DNA of 64,000 nt from Bradyrhizobium embrapense (lineage in GTDB: Bacteria > Pseudomonadota > Alphaproteobacteria > Rhizobiales > Xanthobacteraceae), in contig NZ_LFIP02000002.1 in the NCBI RefSeq assembly GCF_001189235.2, positions 310,411 to 374,410 of the forward strand. Direction: 5' to 3'. Below are positions 27,720 to 37,275 of this stretch, in pieces. The stretch's first letter is position 1, and every line of letters starts with the position of its first letter. The notes below the pieces were generated by a model that made no database searches, was not told the origin of the DNA, and saw only the letters and a program-made list of their open reading frames with translations. The position numbers and the translations under genes are program-made.

Positions 27720-28376
27720 TCAGGTGGAGAGCGAGTGGCCGGCTCCGATCAGACGGATCAGCATGTCACCCCAGAGCGCGCCGAGAATCCCGGTCAACAC
27801 AAACGCGGCCCAGAACAGTGCGGGACGTGCGATCCGCGCCCATCGGGCTGCGGCCACCGCCGGCAGGCCGATTGCGACAGCCAGCAGCACGACGGATGAG
27901 CCGGTCTGACCGGGCTCCACCACCCAGTCGGCCAACGAACTGGCGAGTGCCTGCGCCAGCATCGCGACGATCCAGAACGGCGCATGATTCCGGATCGACC
28001 CGATGGCAAGGAATCCCGTTTTGCCCGCCACCCGAGCCCGGACGATTAGGGCGAGCGCGAACAGTGCCGCCAGCTGGACCGAGGGGATACAATCGCCGAT
28101 CCCGAGCGACCGGTCCGCCATATGGGCCAATGCCGCGCTTAGCATCAGGACGCCGACCAGTACCGGCCAAAAGGCGATCGGACCTGCGCGATCGCGTGCA
28201 TACAGCACCCCAATTGACACCACACCGGCCGCGGCCAGGAAGTGGCTCCCCTTTCCTGCAACGGCGAGGCCCGCGATTTCGCCCAGCACTGCGGCAACGG
28301 TTCTCATCGCCCAGAACCGTACCGCGGCCTCGCGCACGCCGGGCGTCCCTCGCATCTCAATATGAACCACGTCCAT
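27720..28376 (-). CDS. multi-pass membrane protein resembling COG4705
   Basis: A 218-residue, very hydrophobic protein with about seven helices. Two similar halves can be seen: VRFWAMRTVAAVLGEIAGLA near residue 20 and APFWIVAMLAQALASSLADW near 135, the arrangement I associate with COG4705 proteins of unknown function. GGAGG five bases before ATG 28376 supports this start. It follows the RND pump on the same strand after 20 bases, so it may be the last gene of that efflux operon. No catalytic residues are recognised. Confidence 0.7.
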   Translation of the reverse strand: MDVVHIEMRGTPGVREAAVRFWAMRTVAAVLGEIAGLAVAGKGSHFLAAAGVVSIGVLYARDRAGPIAFWPVLVGVLMLSAALAHMADRSLGIGDCIPSVQLAALFALALIVRARVAGKTGFLAIGSIRNHAPFWIVAMLAQALASSLADWVVEPGQTGSSVVLLAVAIGLPAVAAARWARIARPALFWAAFVLTGILGALWGDMLIRLIGAGHSLST

Positions 28377-28396
28377 ATGCGCCTCCGAGGCAACGT

Positions 28397-31300
28397 TCAG
28401 GTCGACATTGTGGGATGTGCCGCAGGCTTGCCCGAACGGCTCCTGCGCATGCGGCCGATCCAGTGGATCAAGCCGTCGAGATAGATGTAGACGACCGGCG
28501 TCGTGAACAGCGTCATCAGCTGCGAGACGATTAGCCCGCCGACGATGGCAAAGCCGAGCGGCTGGCGCAGCTCCGATCCGGTGCCGGTGCCGATCATCAA
28601 CGGAACGCCGCCGAGCATGGCGCACATCGTCGTCATCAGGATCGGGCGGAAGCGCGCCTTGCAGGCCATGTAGATCGATTGTTCGGCGGAGAGATGCTGG
28701 TGCCGCTCGGCCTCCAGCGCGAAATCGATCAGCATGATGCCGTTCTTCTGCACGATCCCGATCAAGAGGATGATGCCGACAAGCCCGATCACGTCGAGCC
28801 CGAAGCCGAACGCCCACAGCGTGAGCAGCGCGCCGAGCCCGGCGGACGGCAGGGTCGAGAGGATCGTGACCGGATGGATCGTGCTCTCATAGAGCATGCC
28901 GAGGATCAGATAGACGGCGACCACCGCAGCGAGGATCAGGACCGGCGTCGAGGCGAGCGCCGCCTGGAACGCCTGCGCGTTGCCCTGGAAGCTGGTGACC
29001 ACCGTCGAAGGCACCTGCAGGTCGGCGGTCGCCTTCTGCACGGCTGCGACTGCGGTCCCCACCGCCGTGCCCGGCGCCAGGTTGAAGCTCAGCGTCACCG
29101 ACGGAAACTGGCTTTGATGATTTACGGAGAGCGGTGCGGTGCCGTAGTCGATGCTCGCGATCTGGCTCAAGGGCACCATCGTTCCCGCCGACGAGCGGAC
29201 GTAGATGCGGTTGAGCGCATAGGGGCCGAGCTGGAACGACGGATCGACCTCCAGGATCACGTAGTAAGTGTTGAGCGTTGTGAACAGCTGGGCGACGTGA
29301 CGCTGGCCGAATGAATCATAGAGCGTGTTGTCGACCGCGGCCGGATCGATGCCGAGCCGGGAGGCGGCGTCGCGGTCGATCTGCAGCTTGAGCTGACGCG
29401 CGGCATTGGCCTGGTCGGTCGCGACGTCGGCCAGCTCGGGCAGCGTCTTCAGCTTCTGATACAGCTTGCCGGCCCATAGATTGAGCTCGTCCTGGTTCAC
29501 GTCGGTGAGGGTGAACTGGTACTGCGTCTTCGACAGCCGGCTGGCGAGGTTGATGTCCTGCGTCGCCTGCATGAACACCGACATCCCTTTGATCTTCGTT
29601 AGCGCCGTGTCGAGCTGCCGGATCACCTGATCGGCGGACGCATCGCGTTCGTTGCGCGGCTTCAGCAGCACGAACAGGCGGCCGTTGTTTTCGGTCACGG
29701 TCGGGCCGCCCGGTCCGATGTAGCCGGTCGCATTGGCGACCGCAGGGTTCTTGGAAATGACGTCGATGACGCTGCGCTGGAGCGTCGCCATCTGTGAGGG
29801 CGAGACGTCGGCCGAGGCCTCGGTGATGCCGGTGATCATGCCGGTGTCCTGCTGCGGGAAGAAGCCCTTGGGGATGCCGACGAACAGCAGGCCGGTCACC
29901 GCGACGCTTGCCAGCATGATCGACAGGGTCGTGGCCTTGTAGCGCAGCGCTTTGGCCAGCACGGCCTCGTAGGCCGCCTGGATCGCAACGAAGCCGCGTT
30001 CCAGCGCGCGCGACACCGCGCCGGCATTGGCGCCCTGGTGCGGCGACAGTAGATAGGCGCACATCATCGGCGTCAGGGTCACCGAGACGATCACCGACAC
30101 CACGATGGCAACGCACACCGTGACGGCGAATTCCTGGAACATGCGGCCGATCACCCCGCCCATCAGCAGCAGCGGAATGAACACCGCGATCAGCGAGACC
30201 GAGATCGAGATGATGGTGAAGCCGATCTCGCCGGCGCCCTTCAGGGCGGCCTGCATCGGGGAGAGACCTTCCTCGATGTGCCGCGAGATGTTCTCGATCA
30301 TCACGATGGCGTCGTCGACGACGAAGCCGACCGCGATCGACAGCCCCATCAGCGATAGATTGTCGAGGCTGTAGTTGAGCAGATACATCACGCCGAAGGT
30401 GCCGATCAGCGAGATCGGGACCGAGACCGCGGGGATGATGGTCGCCCACAGATTGCGCAGGAACAGGAAGATCACGCCGACCACCAGCGCGATGGTCAGC
30501 ACAAGGGTGAACTGCACGTCGGCGACGCTGGCGCGGATGGTCTGGGTGCGGTCGGAGGCGATCTGGACCTTGATGTCGGACGGCAGGCTCGACACGAGCT
30601 GCGGGAGCAGCTTCTCGATGCCGTCCACCGTGCTGATCACGTTGGCGCCGGGCTGGCGCTGGATCGCGAGGATGACCGCCGGCTTGTCGTTGTACCAGCC
30701 ATGCAGCGTGATGTCCTCGGCCGCCACGATCGCGTGCCCGATGTCGCGCAGGCGGACTGGCGCGCCGTTGCGATAGGCGATGATCAGATCATCATACTTG
30801 CTCGCGACCAGCACCTGGTCGTTGGTGGCGAGCGTGTAGGCCTGCTGGCTGCCGTAGAGCACGCCCTTGGGCTGGTTCACCGTGATGTTGCCGAGCGTGC
30901 CGCGCAATTGCTCGAGATCGAGCCCCGCGGCGGCGAGCTTGGCCGGATTGACCTGCACCCGGATCGAGGGCTTTTGCATGCCGCCGATGGTGACGAGCGA
31001 AACGCCCGGTACCTGCGACAATTTCTGGGCCAGGATGCTGTCGGCATAGTCGTCGACCTTGGTCAGCGGCTCGGTGTCCGACATCAGCGCGATCAGCAGC
31101 ACCGGCACGTCGGCCGGATTGACCTTGTGGAAGGTCGGCGGCGACGGCATCGTCTTGGGCAATTGCCCCGATGCCGCATCGATTGCGGTCTGCACGTCCT
31201 GCGCGGCCGCATCGACGCTGCGGTTGAGTGCGAATTGCAGCGTAATCTGGGTGTTGCCGAGCCCGCTGCTCGAGCTCATGCCGGTGAGGCCGGCGATCTG

Positions 31301-31516
31301 GCCGAACTGCCGCTCCAGCGGCGTCGCCACCGAGGACGCCATCGTCTGCGGATCGGCGCCGGGCAATTGCGCGGTGACCTGGATGGTTGGGGTATCCACC
31401 GTCGGCAGCGCCGAGACCGGCAGCCGCACGAAGGCGATCATGCCGACCAGCACGATGGCGATGGCCAGGAAGGCGGTGGCGACCGGCTTGCGGATAAAAC
31501 CTGCTGATATGTTCAT
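28397..31516 (-). CDS. RND family efflux permease (HAE1/MdtB-like)
   Basis: A 1039-residue inner-membrane proton/drug antiporter of the AcrB type, with 12 helices and two large periplasmic loops. The N-terminus FIRKPVATAFLAIAIVLVGM is typical. The proton-relay Asp pair is in VGFVVDDAIVMIENISRHIE, and the second-half homologous region is GIVQKNGIMLIDFALEAERH. The N-terminal porter region PTIQVTAQLPGADPQTM matches the MdtB/MdtC group. Its start overlaps the stop of the adaptor gene (ATGA). No outer-membrane factor is encoded here, so it must use a shared TolC-like channel. Substrates cannot be deduced. Confidence 0.95.
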   Translation of the reverse strand: MNISAGFIRKPVATAFLAIAIVLVGMIAFVRLPVSALPTVDTPTIQVTAQLPGADPQTMASSVATPLERQFGQIAGLTGMSSSSGLGNTQITLQFALNRSVDAAAQDVQTAIDAASGQLPKTMPSPPTFHKVNPADVPVLLIALMSDTEPLTKVDDYADSILAQKLSQVPGVSLVTIGGMQKPSIRVQVNPAKLAAAGLDLEQLRGTLGNITVNQPKGVLYGSQQAYTLATNDQVLVASKYDDLIIAYRNGAPVRLRDIGHAIVAAEDITLHGWYNDKPAVILAIQRQPGANVISTVDGIEKLLPQLVSSLPSDIKVQIASDRTQTIRASVADVQFTLVLTIALVVGVIFLFLRNLWATIIPAVSVPISLIGTFGVMYLLNYSLDNLSLMGLSIAVGFVVDDAIVMIENISRHIEEGLSPMQAALKGAGEIGFTIISISVSLIAVFIPLLLMGGVIGRMFQEFAVTVCVAIVVSVIVSVTLTPMMCAYLLSPHQGANAGAVSRALERGFVAIQAAYEAVLAKALRYKATTLSIMLASVAVTGLLFVGIPKGFFPQQDTGMITGITEASADVSPSQMATLQRSVIDVISKNPAVANATGYIGPGGPTVTENNGRLFVLLKPRNERDASADQVIRQLDTALTKIKGMSVFMQATQDINLASRLSKTQYQFTLTDVNQDELNLWAGKLYQKLKTLPELADVATDQANAARQLKLQIDRDAASRLGIDPAAVDNTLYDSFGQRHVAQLFTTLNTYYVILEVDPSFQLGPYALNRIYVRSSAGTMVPLSQIASIDYGTAPLSVNHQSQFPSVTLSFNLAPGTAVGTAVAAVQKATADLQVPSTVVTSFQGNAQAFQAALASTPVLILAAVVAVYLILGMLYESTIHPVTILSTLPSAGLGALLTLWAFGFGLDVIGLVGIILLIGIVQKNGIMLIDFALEAERHQHLSAEQSIYMACKARFRPILMTTMCAMLGGVPLMIGTGTGSELRQPLGFAIVGGLIVSQLMTLFTTPVVYIYLDGLIHWIGRMRRSRSGKPAAHPTMST

Positions 31517-32709
31517 GGCAGCATGCCTGCGCTTGCGGTGGTTGCTTCCTGGACCAGGTCTTTCTTGTCATCAGGCACGATCTCGACCTTCGTCCCCGGA
31601 TTGAGCCGGTACTGACCCGCGGTGACGACGGTCTCGTTGGCCGCGAGGCCCTGCTCGATCAGGACCTGCCCGTCGCGCGATTGGCCGGCCGTGACATTGC
31701 GCATGCTGACGACGTTGTTCGCGCCGACCACATAGGCGAAGCCGCCGTCCGGTCCCTGGCGCACCGCCGATAGCGGCACGGTGAGCGCGTCGTGACGAAC
31801 CGCGATCGTCAGATGGACGTTGACGAAACTGCCGGGCCACAGCGTGTTGCCGGCATTGGGAAAGGACGCCTTCAGCTGCACCGTGCCGCTTGAGCTGTCG
31901 ACTTGGTTGTTGATCAGCATCAGGCTGCCGTGGTCGAGCTTGTGCTTGTTCTGTGCATCATAGACGTCGACCGATGCGTCTCCGGATGCCAGCGCCTGCC
32001 GCACGCCCGGGATCTCGCCGGACGGCAGCGTGAAGATCACCGCGATCGGCTGCAGCTGGGTGAGGACCACGAGTCCGTTGGTGTCGGTCGGGTGTACGAT
32101 ATTGCCGGGATCGATGCGGCGGATGCCGGTGACGCCGTCGAACGGTGCGGTGATCGTCGCGAAGCTCAGCTGCGTCTGCGCGGCTTCCAGCGCTGCCTTG
32201 TCGAGCGCGACGGTACCTTCGCCCTGGGCGACCTGCGAATCCTGGGTGTCGAGCAATTGCTGGGTGGCAAAGCCGCGATTGGCGAGCGGCTGCGTTCGCG
32301 CCAGATTGGTCCGGGCGTTCTTCAGGCTCGCCTCGTCGCGCGCCAGCGCGGCCTCGGCCTGGTCGACCTGAGCCTCGTAGACCCGCGGGTCGATCCTGGC
32401 GAGCACATCGCCGCGCTTCACCTGCTTACCCTCGACGAAATCGACGCTGTCGAGCGTGCCCTGCACCTGGGTGCGTATGGTGGCCGTATTGATCGGCGTC
32501 ACCGTGCCGAGGCCTTCGAGCACGATCGGCACATCATGCTGCAACACTTTCGCCGCCGTCACCGGAACGACTGATGTGGTGGTATTCGACTGGGCCGCCG
32601 GTGCATGGTCCGTCGCGCTGTCCGGTCGATGCAGGACGTAAGAGCCGGCGCCGATTGCGGCGGCGGTCACCATGCCGGCGGCCGCGATCTTGAAGGTCTT
32701 CGCTCTCAT
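31513..32709 (-). CDS. RND efflux periplasmic adaptor (MdtA-like)
   Basis: A 398-residue membrane fusion protein. The N-terminal anchor is KIAAAGMVTAAAIGAGSYVL. A barrel-sandwich half (VTPINTATIRTQVQGTLDSV) precedes a short coiled-coil hairpin with AEAALARDEASLKNARTNLA, followed by TITAPFDGVTGIRRIDPGNI and a C-terminal beta-barrel and membrane-proximal domain. Overlaps of 4 bases at both ends (with the upstream small gene and the permease) show one translationally coupled operon, opposite a LysR regulator. Confidence 0.94.
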   Translation of the reverse strand: MRAKTFKIAAAGMVTAAAIGAGSYVLHRPDSATDHAPAAQSNTTTSVVPVTAAKVLQHDVPIVLEGLGTVTPINTATIRTQVQGTLDSVDFVEGKQVKRGDVLARIDPRVYEAQVDQAEAALARDEASLKNARTNLARTQPLANRGFATQQLLDTQDSQVAQGEGTVALDKAALEAAQTQLSFATITAPFDGVTGIRRIDPGNIVHPTDTNGLVVLTQLQPIAVIFTLPSGEIPGVRQALASGDASVDVYDAQNKHKLDHGSLMLINNQVDSSSGTVQLKASFPNAGNTLWPGSFVNVHLTIAVRHDALTVPLSAVRQGPDGGFAYVVGANNVVSMRNVTAGQSRDGQVLIEQGLAANETVVTAGQYRLNPGTKVEIVPDDKKDLVQEATTASAGMLP

Positions 32710-33302
32710 GGGTCACCAGCTCCATCGGTTGTCCGGCGGCCGATCGTTGCGACCAGTTCCAGGACGAAGGTTTCAGTTGCGCTCGCCGCGGCCGCCGCGG
32801 CCCCGCGGCCGGCGGTCAGGTCGAGGTGGATGATGCGTGCGTCGAGATCGGCAGCGCGCAGCGCGCCGATCAGGCTGTCTTGCGGCGCATCGTCGGTGCG
32901 ATGAACGACGAGCCGGATCGCGGTCACTGTCGGCACGATGTGAAACGGCAGCGCGTCGGAGGCGGCGTCGATTGCGACGATGCCGCCGCAGGGCAACTCG
33001 CCCCGCAACGCCAGTTCGAGCATGCGCCGCGCGACCGATCCTTCGCCGAGCAGGATCAGCTGCCGCGGGATCATGCCGACGCGGTCGAGCGCGTCCGCAA
33101 CGCCGCTCAGGATGCCGGCATAGCTGGTTTCGCGGAGCTCGATCGGCAGCCACGTCGCCAGTGGCGTGAGCCGGCGCCAGCGCGCAAAGGTCTCGGGCAC
33201 GGTGATGGACGCAGCATCGGGGGCGGCCAGCACGCCGACCAGCACGCCCGTGACGGCGGGGCGGGTCCGGGTTGCGAGGGCGCTGTGCGGGCTTTCGGAC
33301 AT
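32706..33302 (-). CDS. small protein with alpha/beta-hydrolase-like core, first gene of the RND operon
   Basis: A 198-residue protein of uncertain family. The segment LILLGEGSVARRMLELALRG, followed by GGIVAIDAASD, resembles the nucleophile elbow and following helix of an esterase-type alpha/beta hydrolase, with Ser in G-E-G-S-V-A. The usual G-x-S-x-G spacing is not kept, and no clear catalytic His is evident, so it may be inactive. ATG 33302 was chosen because a longer frame (from 33359) would extend into the AT-rich operator region. It overlaps the adaptor start by 4 bases. Confidence 0.55.
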   Translation of the reverse strand: MSESPHSALATRTRPAVTGVLVGVLAAPDAASITVPETFARWRRLTPLATWLPIELRETSYAGILSGVADALDRVGMIPRQLILLGEGSVARRMLELALRGELPCGGIVAIDAASDALPFHIVPTVTAIRLVVHRTDDAPQDSLIGALRAADLDARIIHLDLTAGRGAAAAAASATETFVLELVATIGRRTTDGAGDP

Positions 33303-33330
33303 GCCCGGAAGCTGGGCCCTGGGTCGATAT

Positions 33331-33344
33331 AATTCAAATGAATT
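33331..33344. promoter_or_regulatory. palindromic site in the LysR/RND divergent gap
   Basis: AATTCA-AA-TGAATT is a perfect inverted repeat, and another AATTCA begins at 33358. The spot lies between the divergent LysR gene and the efflux operon in an AT-rich island, so it is the likely LysR-type binding region. On the minus strand TTGACG is nearby. Confidence 0.45.
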
Positions 33345-33382
33345 GTCTTTATCCGTCAATTCATATCATGCATGATGACGGC

Positions 33383-34282
33383 ATGCGGATGCGCAATCTC
33401 GATCTCAATCTCCTCCTGGTGTTCGACGCCGTGATGCGCGAGCGCAGCGTGGTGCGCGCGGCTGGCGCGCTTGCCATCAGCCAGCCCGCCGTGAGCCACG
33501 CGCTGAACCGGCTGCGTCATGCGCTGAAAGACCAGCTGTTCGTCCGCACGCCGTCCGGCATGCTGCCGACGCCGCGGGCCGAAGCGCTCGCGCTGCCGGT
33601 CCGCAAGGCGCTGAGCGAGCTGCAACTCGCGGTCGAGGGCGATCGCTTCGATCCGGCGCAGGCGGAGCGGCGCTTCACCATCGCCGTCAACAATTATGCC
33701 GCGGTGGTCGCGGCCGGCGCGATCATCGCGGCGGTGCGCGCGCAGGCGCCGAGGGTACGGCTGACGCTGGTGCCGAGCGGGACGCTCGATCTCGCCGACA
33801 GGCTCGATCGCGGCGAGCTCGATCTTGCGATCTCCGCCCGCGCACTGGAGGGCGAGCGCTTCGCCTCCTGCCGGCTGATCGAGGACCGCTTCGTCGCGGT
33901 GCTACGCGCCGGTCATCCGGCCTTGCGCAAGAAGCTGACCGGGGAGACGCTGGTCGAGCTGCCGCACCTTGCGATCACCTCCAGCGGCGAAGACCTGGAT
34001 TTCATCGATGCCTGGCTGCGGGCCCGCAAGGCGAGCCGCACCATCGCCTCAGATGTGCCGTATCTGTCGGCCGGCGCGGTCCTGGTGCAATCGAACATGG
34101 TCGCGATCCTCGGGCGCAAGCTCGCGCTCGAATTCCGCCGCGCCTATCCGATCGAGATACGGGAGCTGCCGTTCGACGCGTCGAAGCTGCAGAGCGTCAT
34201 GAGCTGGCACCGCCGCTTCGACGATCTGCCGGCGCACCGCTGGCTGCGCGACACGATCGTTGCCGCTACGCGCGGCATTTGA
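33383..34282 (+). CDS. LysR family transcriptional regulator
   Basis: A 299-residue activator/repressor. The N-terminal winged helix is canonical: LDLNLLLVFDAVMRERSVVR, AAGALAISQPAVSHALNRLR, and DQLFVRTPSGMLPTPRA. The C-terminal half is the periplasmic-binding-like effector domain (about residues 90-290). Three in-frame ATGs (33368, 33383, 33389) are possible and none has a good ribosome site; 33383 leaves a natural MRMRNLDLN start. It is divergent from the RND operon, whose control it probably exerts. The inducer is unknown. Confidence 0.9.
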   Translation: MRMRNLDLNLLLVFDAVMRERSVVRAAGALAISQPAVSHALNRLRHALKDQLFVRTPSGMLPTPRAEALALPVRKALSELQLAVEGDRFDPAQAERRFTIAVNNYAAVVAAGAIIAAVRAQAPRVRLTLVPSGTLDLADRLDRGELDLAISARALEGERFASCRLIEDRFVAVLRAGHPALRKKLTGETLVELPHLAITSSGEDLDFIDAWLRARKASRTIASDVPYLSAGAVLVQSNMVAILGRKLALEFRRAYPIEIRELPFDASKLQSVMSWHRRFDDLPAHRWLRDTIVAATRGI

Positions 34283-34300
34283 TCTCGCGACGATCCTGAA

Positions 34301-34339
34301 GCGATGCGCCCGCGCCGATCTCTGGCGCGGGCGCATCGC
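34301..34339. terminator. strong bidirectional hairpin between LysR and MFS genes
   Basis: GCGATGCGCCCGCGCC and GGCGCGGGCGCATCGC pair over 16 perfect bp with a 7-base loop, lying between convergent genes. AATTTAT follows on the plus strand. It should stop transcripts from the LysR gene and from emrB. Confidence 0.75.
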
Positions 34340-34358
34340 AATTTATCTCTGCTGCCTG

Positions 34359-35948
34359 TCAATGACCGATGGGCGCGGCGCCGCCGAGCTTGACTTTGCG
34401 CAAGGTCAGGGCCAGCGGGATCGCCGACAATGCGATCAGCATCAGCACCCAGAACGCATCCATATAGGACAGGAACGAGGCCTGGGTCTGCACCTGCTGG
34501 CCGATCCACTGGATCGCTTGTTGATGCGCCTGCGCCAGCGCATTGCCCTGGGCGACGAAGAAGTCGGTGACCTGGTGCAGCGTGTCCTGGTATTGCGGGC
34601 TCGACGGCGTCACCTGTTCGACCAGCCGGCTCTGGTGGAACTGCTGGCGATGCGTCAGCACGTTGGAGACCAACGCGACGCCGATCGAGCCGCCGGTGTT
34701 GCGCGCCGCGTTGATCAGCGCGGAGGCCTGGTCGGTCTTGCCGGCGGGGACGCCGTCATAGGACGCCGTCATGATCGGAATGAAGATCAGCGGCAGGCCG
34801 ACTCCGATCAGCATGCGCGAGCGCGCCATGTACCAGAAGCCGAGATCGCCATACACGTTGGTCATGCTGTACATCGAGGCGGCGATCACCAGCGCGCCGG
34901 CGATGATCAGGTATTTCGGCTGCACACTGGCGGCGAGCCGGCCGACCACGAACATCATCAGCATGGTGACCACGCCGCCGGGCGAGAGCACGAGGCCGGC
35001 CCAGGTCGCGGTATAGCCGAAATCCTGCTGCACCAGCTGCGGCAGGAACTGGGTGGTCGCAAGCAGGATGGCGCCGGTCGCCAGCATCACCAGGAAGCTC
35101 GCCCCGAACTGCCGGGTCGCGACCATCCGCAAATCGATCATCGGATTGCGGCGAGTCATTTCCCACGGGATCATCAGCACGAACGCGGCGGCACAGATCG
35201 CCGCTGACGCGACGATGAAGGACGATCCGAACCAATCGTCCTCGAGGCCGCGGTCGAGCGTCACCTCGAGCGCGCCAAGGAAGGTCGCCACCAGCGCGAA
35301 GCCGACGAAGTCGAACGAGTTGTCCTGCTTCGGGTCCGCAGCCTTCGCAGGCTCCCGCAGCACCGCGGCGATCGCGACCATCGCGAACAGGCCGACCGGC
35401 GCGTTGATCAGGAAGCACCAGTGCCAGGACAGATTGTCGGAGAGCCAGCCACCGAGCGTCGGGCCGACCACCGGCGCCACCACCACGGCGATGCCGAACA
35501 CCGCGAAGGCCTGGCCGCGCTTGGCCGGCGGGAACGCATCCGCGAGGATCGACTGCGCCACCGGCACCATGCCGCCGCCGCCGAGACCCTGCAGGATGCG
35601 GAACAGCAGCAGCGCGTTCAGATTGGGCGCGAAGCCGCACAGGATCGAGCTGACGGTGAAGATGCCGAGGCAGATCAGGAAGAACGTCTTCCGCCCCAGC
35701 ATTTTGGCGAGAAAGCTGGAGGCGGTCAGGATGATAGCGTTGGACACCAGATAGGAGGTGACCACCCAGGAGGCTTCGTCCTCGCTCACGCCCATCCCGC
35801 CCGCGATATAGGGCAGCGCCACGTTGGCGATGGTGGTGTCGAGCACCTCCATGAAGCTCGCGAGCGCGACCACGATGGCGATCAGCCAGGGATTGACGGC
35901 AACGCTTGGAGCAGGGGGACTTCCGGCATCGATTGCTGCGGCGCTCAT
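34359..35948 (-). CDS. emrB: DHA2 family MFS multidrug efflux permease (EmrB-like)
   Basis: A 529-residue transporter with 14 predicted helices. The first helix carries the DHA2 signature ALASFMEVLDTTIANVALPY, followed by ISE-like GVSEDEASWVVTSYLVSNAI, and motif A-type LAKMLGRKTFFLIC. Motif C is in the VVAPVVGPTLGGWLSD stretch, typical of antiporters. With the adjacent EmrA-type adaptor it forms a tripartite pump through a TolC-like channel. It starts 15 bases after emrA and is thus in the TetR-controlled operon. Confidence 0.94.
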   Translation of the reverse strand: MSAAAIDAGSPPAPSVAVNPWLIAIVVALASFMEVLDTTIANVALPYIAGGMGVSEDEASWVVTSYLVSNAIILTASSFLAKMLGRKTFFLICLGIFTVSSILCGFAPNLNALLLFRILQGLGGGGMVPVAQSILADAFPPAKRGQAFAVFGIAVVVAPVVGPTLGGWLSDNLSWHWCFLINAPVGLFAMVAIAAVLREPAKAADPKQDNSFDFVGFALVATFLGALEVTLDRGLEDDWFGSSFIVASAAICAAAFVLMIPWEMTRRNPMIDLRMVATRQFGASFLVMLATGAILLATTQFLPQLVQQDFGYTATWAGLVLSPGGVVTMLMMFVVGRLAASVQPKYLIIAGALVIAASMYSMTNVYGDLGFWYMARSRMLIGVGLPLIFIPIMTASYDGVPAGKTDQASALINAARNTGGSIGVALVSNVLTHRQQFHQSRLVEQVTPSSPQYQDTLHQVTDFFVAQGNALAQAHQQAIQWIGQQVQTQASFLSYMDAFWVLMLIALSAIPLALTLRKVKLGGAAPIGH

Positions 35949-35963
35949 GACGGCCTCCCCGGA

Positions 35964-37226
35964 TCAGAGCTTGCCAAGCCGTTCGAGCAGTGACGGCGCG
36001 GGATTGATCCGCACTGTCGGGACGACGGACATGCCCGGACCGAGCGCAACGTCGGTCGGCGGGTTGTCCATCACGATCTTCACCGGCACGCGCTGCACGA
36101 TCTTGACGTAGTTGCCGGTGGCGTTCTGCGCCGGCAGCAGCGAGAACGCGGTGCCCGATCCGGGCTGCACGCTCTCGACATGACCCTTGATGGTGCGGCC
36201 GGGATAGGCATCGATCTTCAGCGTCACCTTCTCGCCCGGACGCATCTGGTCGAGCTGGATCTCCTTGAAGTTCGCGGTGACCCAGGTCTGGTCGGGCACG
36301 AACATCGAAAGGTTGGTGCCGGCCTGCGCGAACTGGCCGACCGCGGCCGACAGATTGACGACGCGGCCCGGCTGCGCGGCCGTGACCGTCGTGTAGGACA
36401 GATTGAGTTTAGCCTGGTCGCGCTGCGCCTCGGCCTGGGCGAGGTTGGCGACCGCGCTCTTGCGCTGCGCCTTCAGCGATTCCACCTGACGCTGCGCGAG
36501 ATTGAGCGTCGCCTGCGCGCTCAGCAGCGAGGCCTGCTGCTGATGCAGTTGCGAGGTGTACTGCTCGGAATTCTGCACCGTGCCGTAGCCGGTCTGCTCC
36601 AGGTGCTGGTAGCGAGTCGCCTGCTGCTGGGCGAAGGTCAGCGCCGCCTGCGCCTGGTCGACCTGGGCCTGGTTGGCTGATATCTGCGCCTGTTGCACGT
36701 CGAGCTGCGCGTCGACATTCTCGATGCTGGCCTGTGCGGCCGCGACCTGCGCCTCGGCCTGTGCCAGCGCGACGCGATAGTCGCGGTCATCGAGCCGGGC
36801 GATCACATCGCCGGCTGCGACATGCTGGTTGTCGGTGACCGGAACGGCAGTGATGTAGCCCGAGACCTTCGGGGCCAGCGCGGACTGCCGCGCCGCGATG
36901 AAGGCGTCATCGGTGGATTCGAAATGCTCGGTGTAGTCCATGTACAGATAGCCACCGCCGAGCGTGGCGGCGAGCAGCACGGTGCCGATCGCGGAGACGA
37001 CCGGACGGCGGCGCAGGAAGCCGCGCTTCGGTGCCGTGGCCTCGGGCGGGATCGTTGCCGGCGGGACCGGCTGCTTGTTTGCGGGGCGTTCCTGCGCGGG
37101 TGCGCGCGCGGTGATCTCCGGCCGCTCGGCCGTGATGGTGGGCTCATGAGAGGGTGGAAGCGAGGGCGAACCCTCGATGCCCTCGTGCCCCGGTTGGTCG
37201 CGCTCCAAGACAGTGTCTTCGAACAT
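35964..37226 (-). CDS. emrA: EmrA-type membrane fusion protein (HlyD family)
   Basis: A 420-residue adaptor. It has a long cytoplasmic Pro-rich N-terminus (about 75 residues), one membrane helix (VVSAIGTVLLAATLGGGYLY), the barrel start ESTDDAFIAARQSALAPKVS, a Gln/Ala-rich coiled coil rich in A-Q-A-Q repeats (about residues 150-270), and the barrel return YTTVTAAQPGRVVNLSAAVG. ATG 37226 was chosen because CAGGAG precedes it; a longer frame would cross the promoter. A good promoter and two operators lie upstream. Confidence 0.94.
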   Translation of the reverse strand: MFEDTVLERDQPGHEGIEGSPSLPPSHEPTITAERPEITARAPAQERPANKQPVPPATIPPEATAPKRGFLRRRPVVSAIGTVLLAATLGGGYLYMDYTEHFESTDDAFIAARQSALAPKVSGYITAVPVTDNQHVAAGDVIARLDDRDYRVALAQAEAQVAAAQASIENVDAQLDVQQAQISANQAQVDQAQAALTFAQQQATRYQHLEQTGYGTVQNSEQYTSQLHQQQASLLSAQATLNLAQRQVESLKAQRKSAVANLAQAEAQRDQAKLNLSYTTVTAAQPGRVVNLSAAVGQFAQAGTNLSMFVPDQTWVTANFKEIQLDQMRPGEKVTLKIDAYPGRTIKGHVESVQPGSGTAFSLLPAQNATGNYVKIVQRVPVKIVMDNPPTDVALGPGMSVVPTVRINPAPSLLERLGKL

Positions 37227-37275
37227 GATGGCTGCTCCTGGCTGTTGAGCGAGGTCTGCAAGGCCTTCGCAAAAG

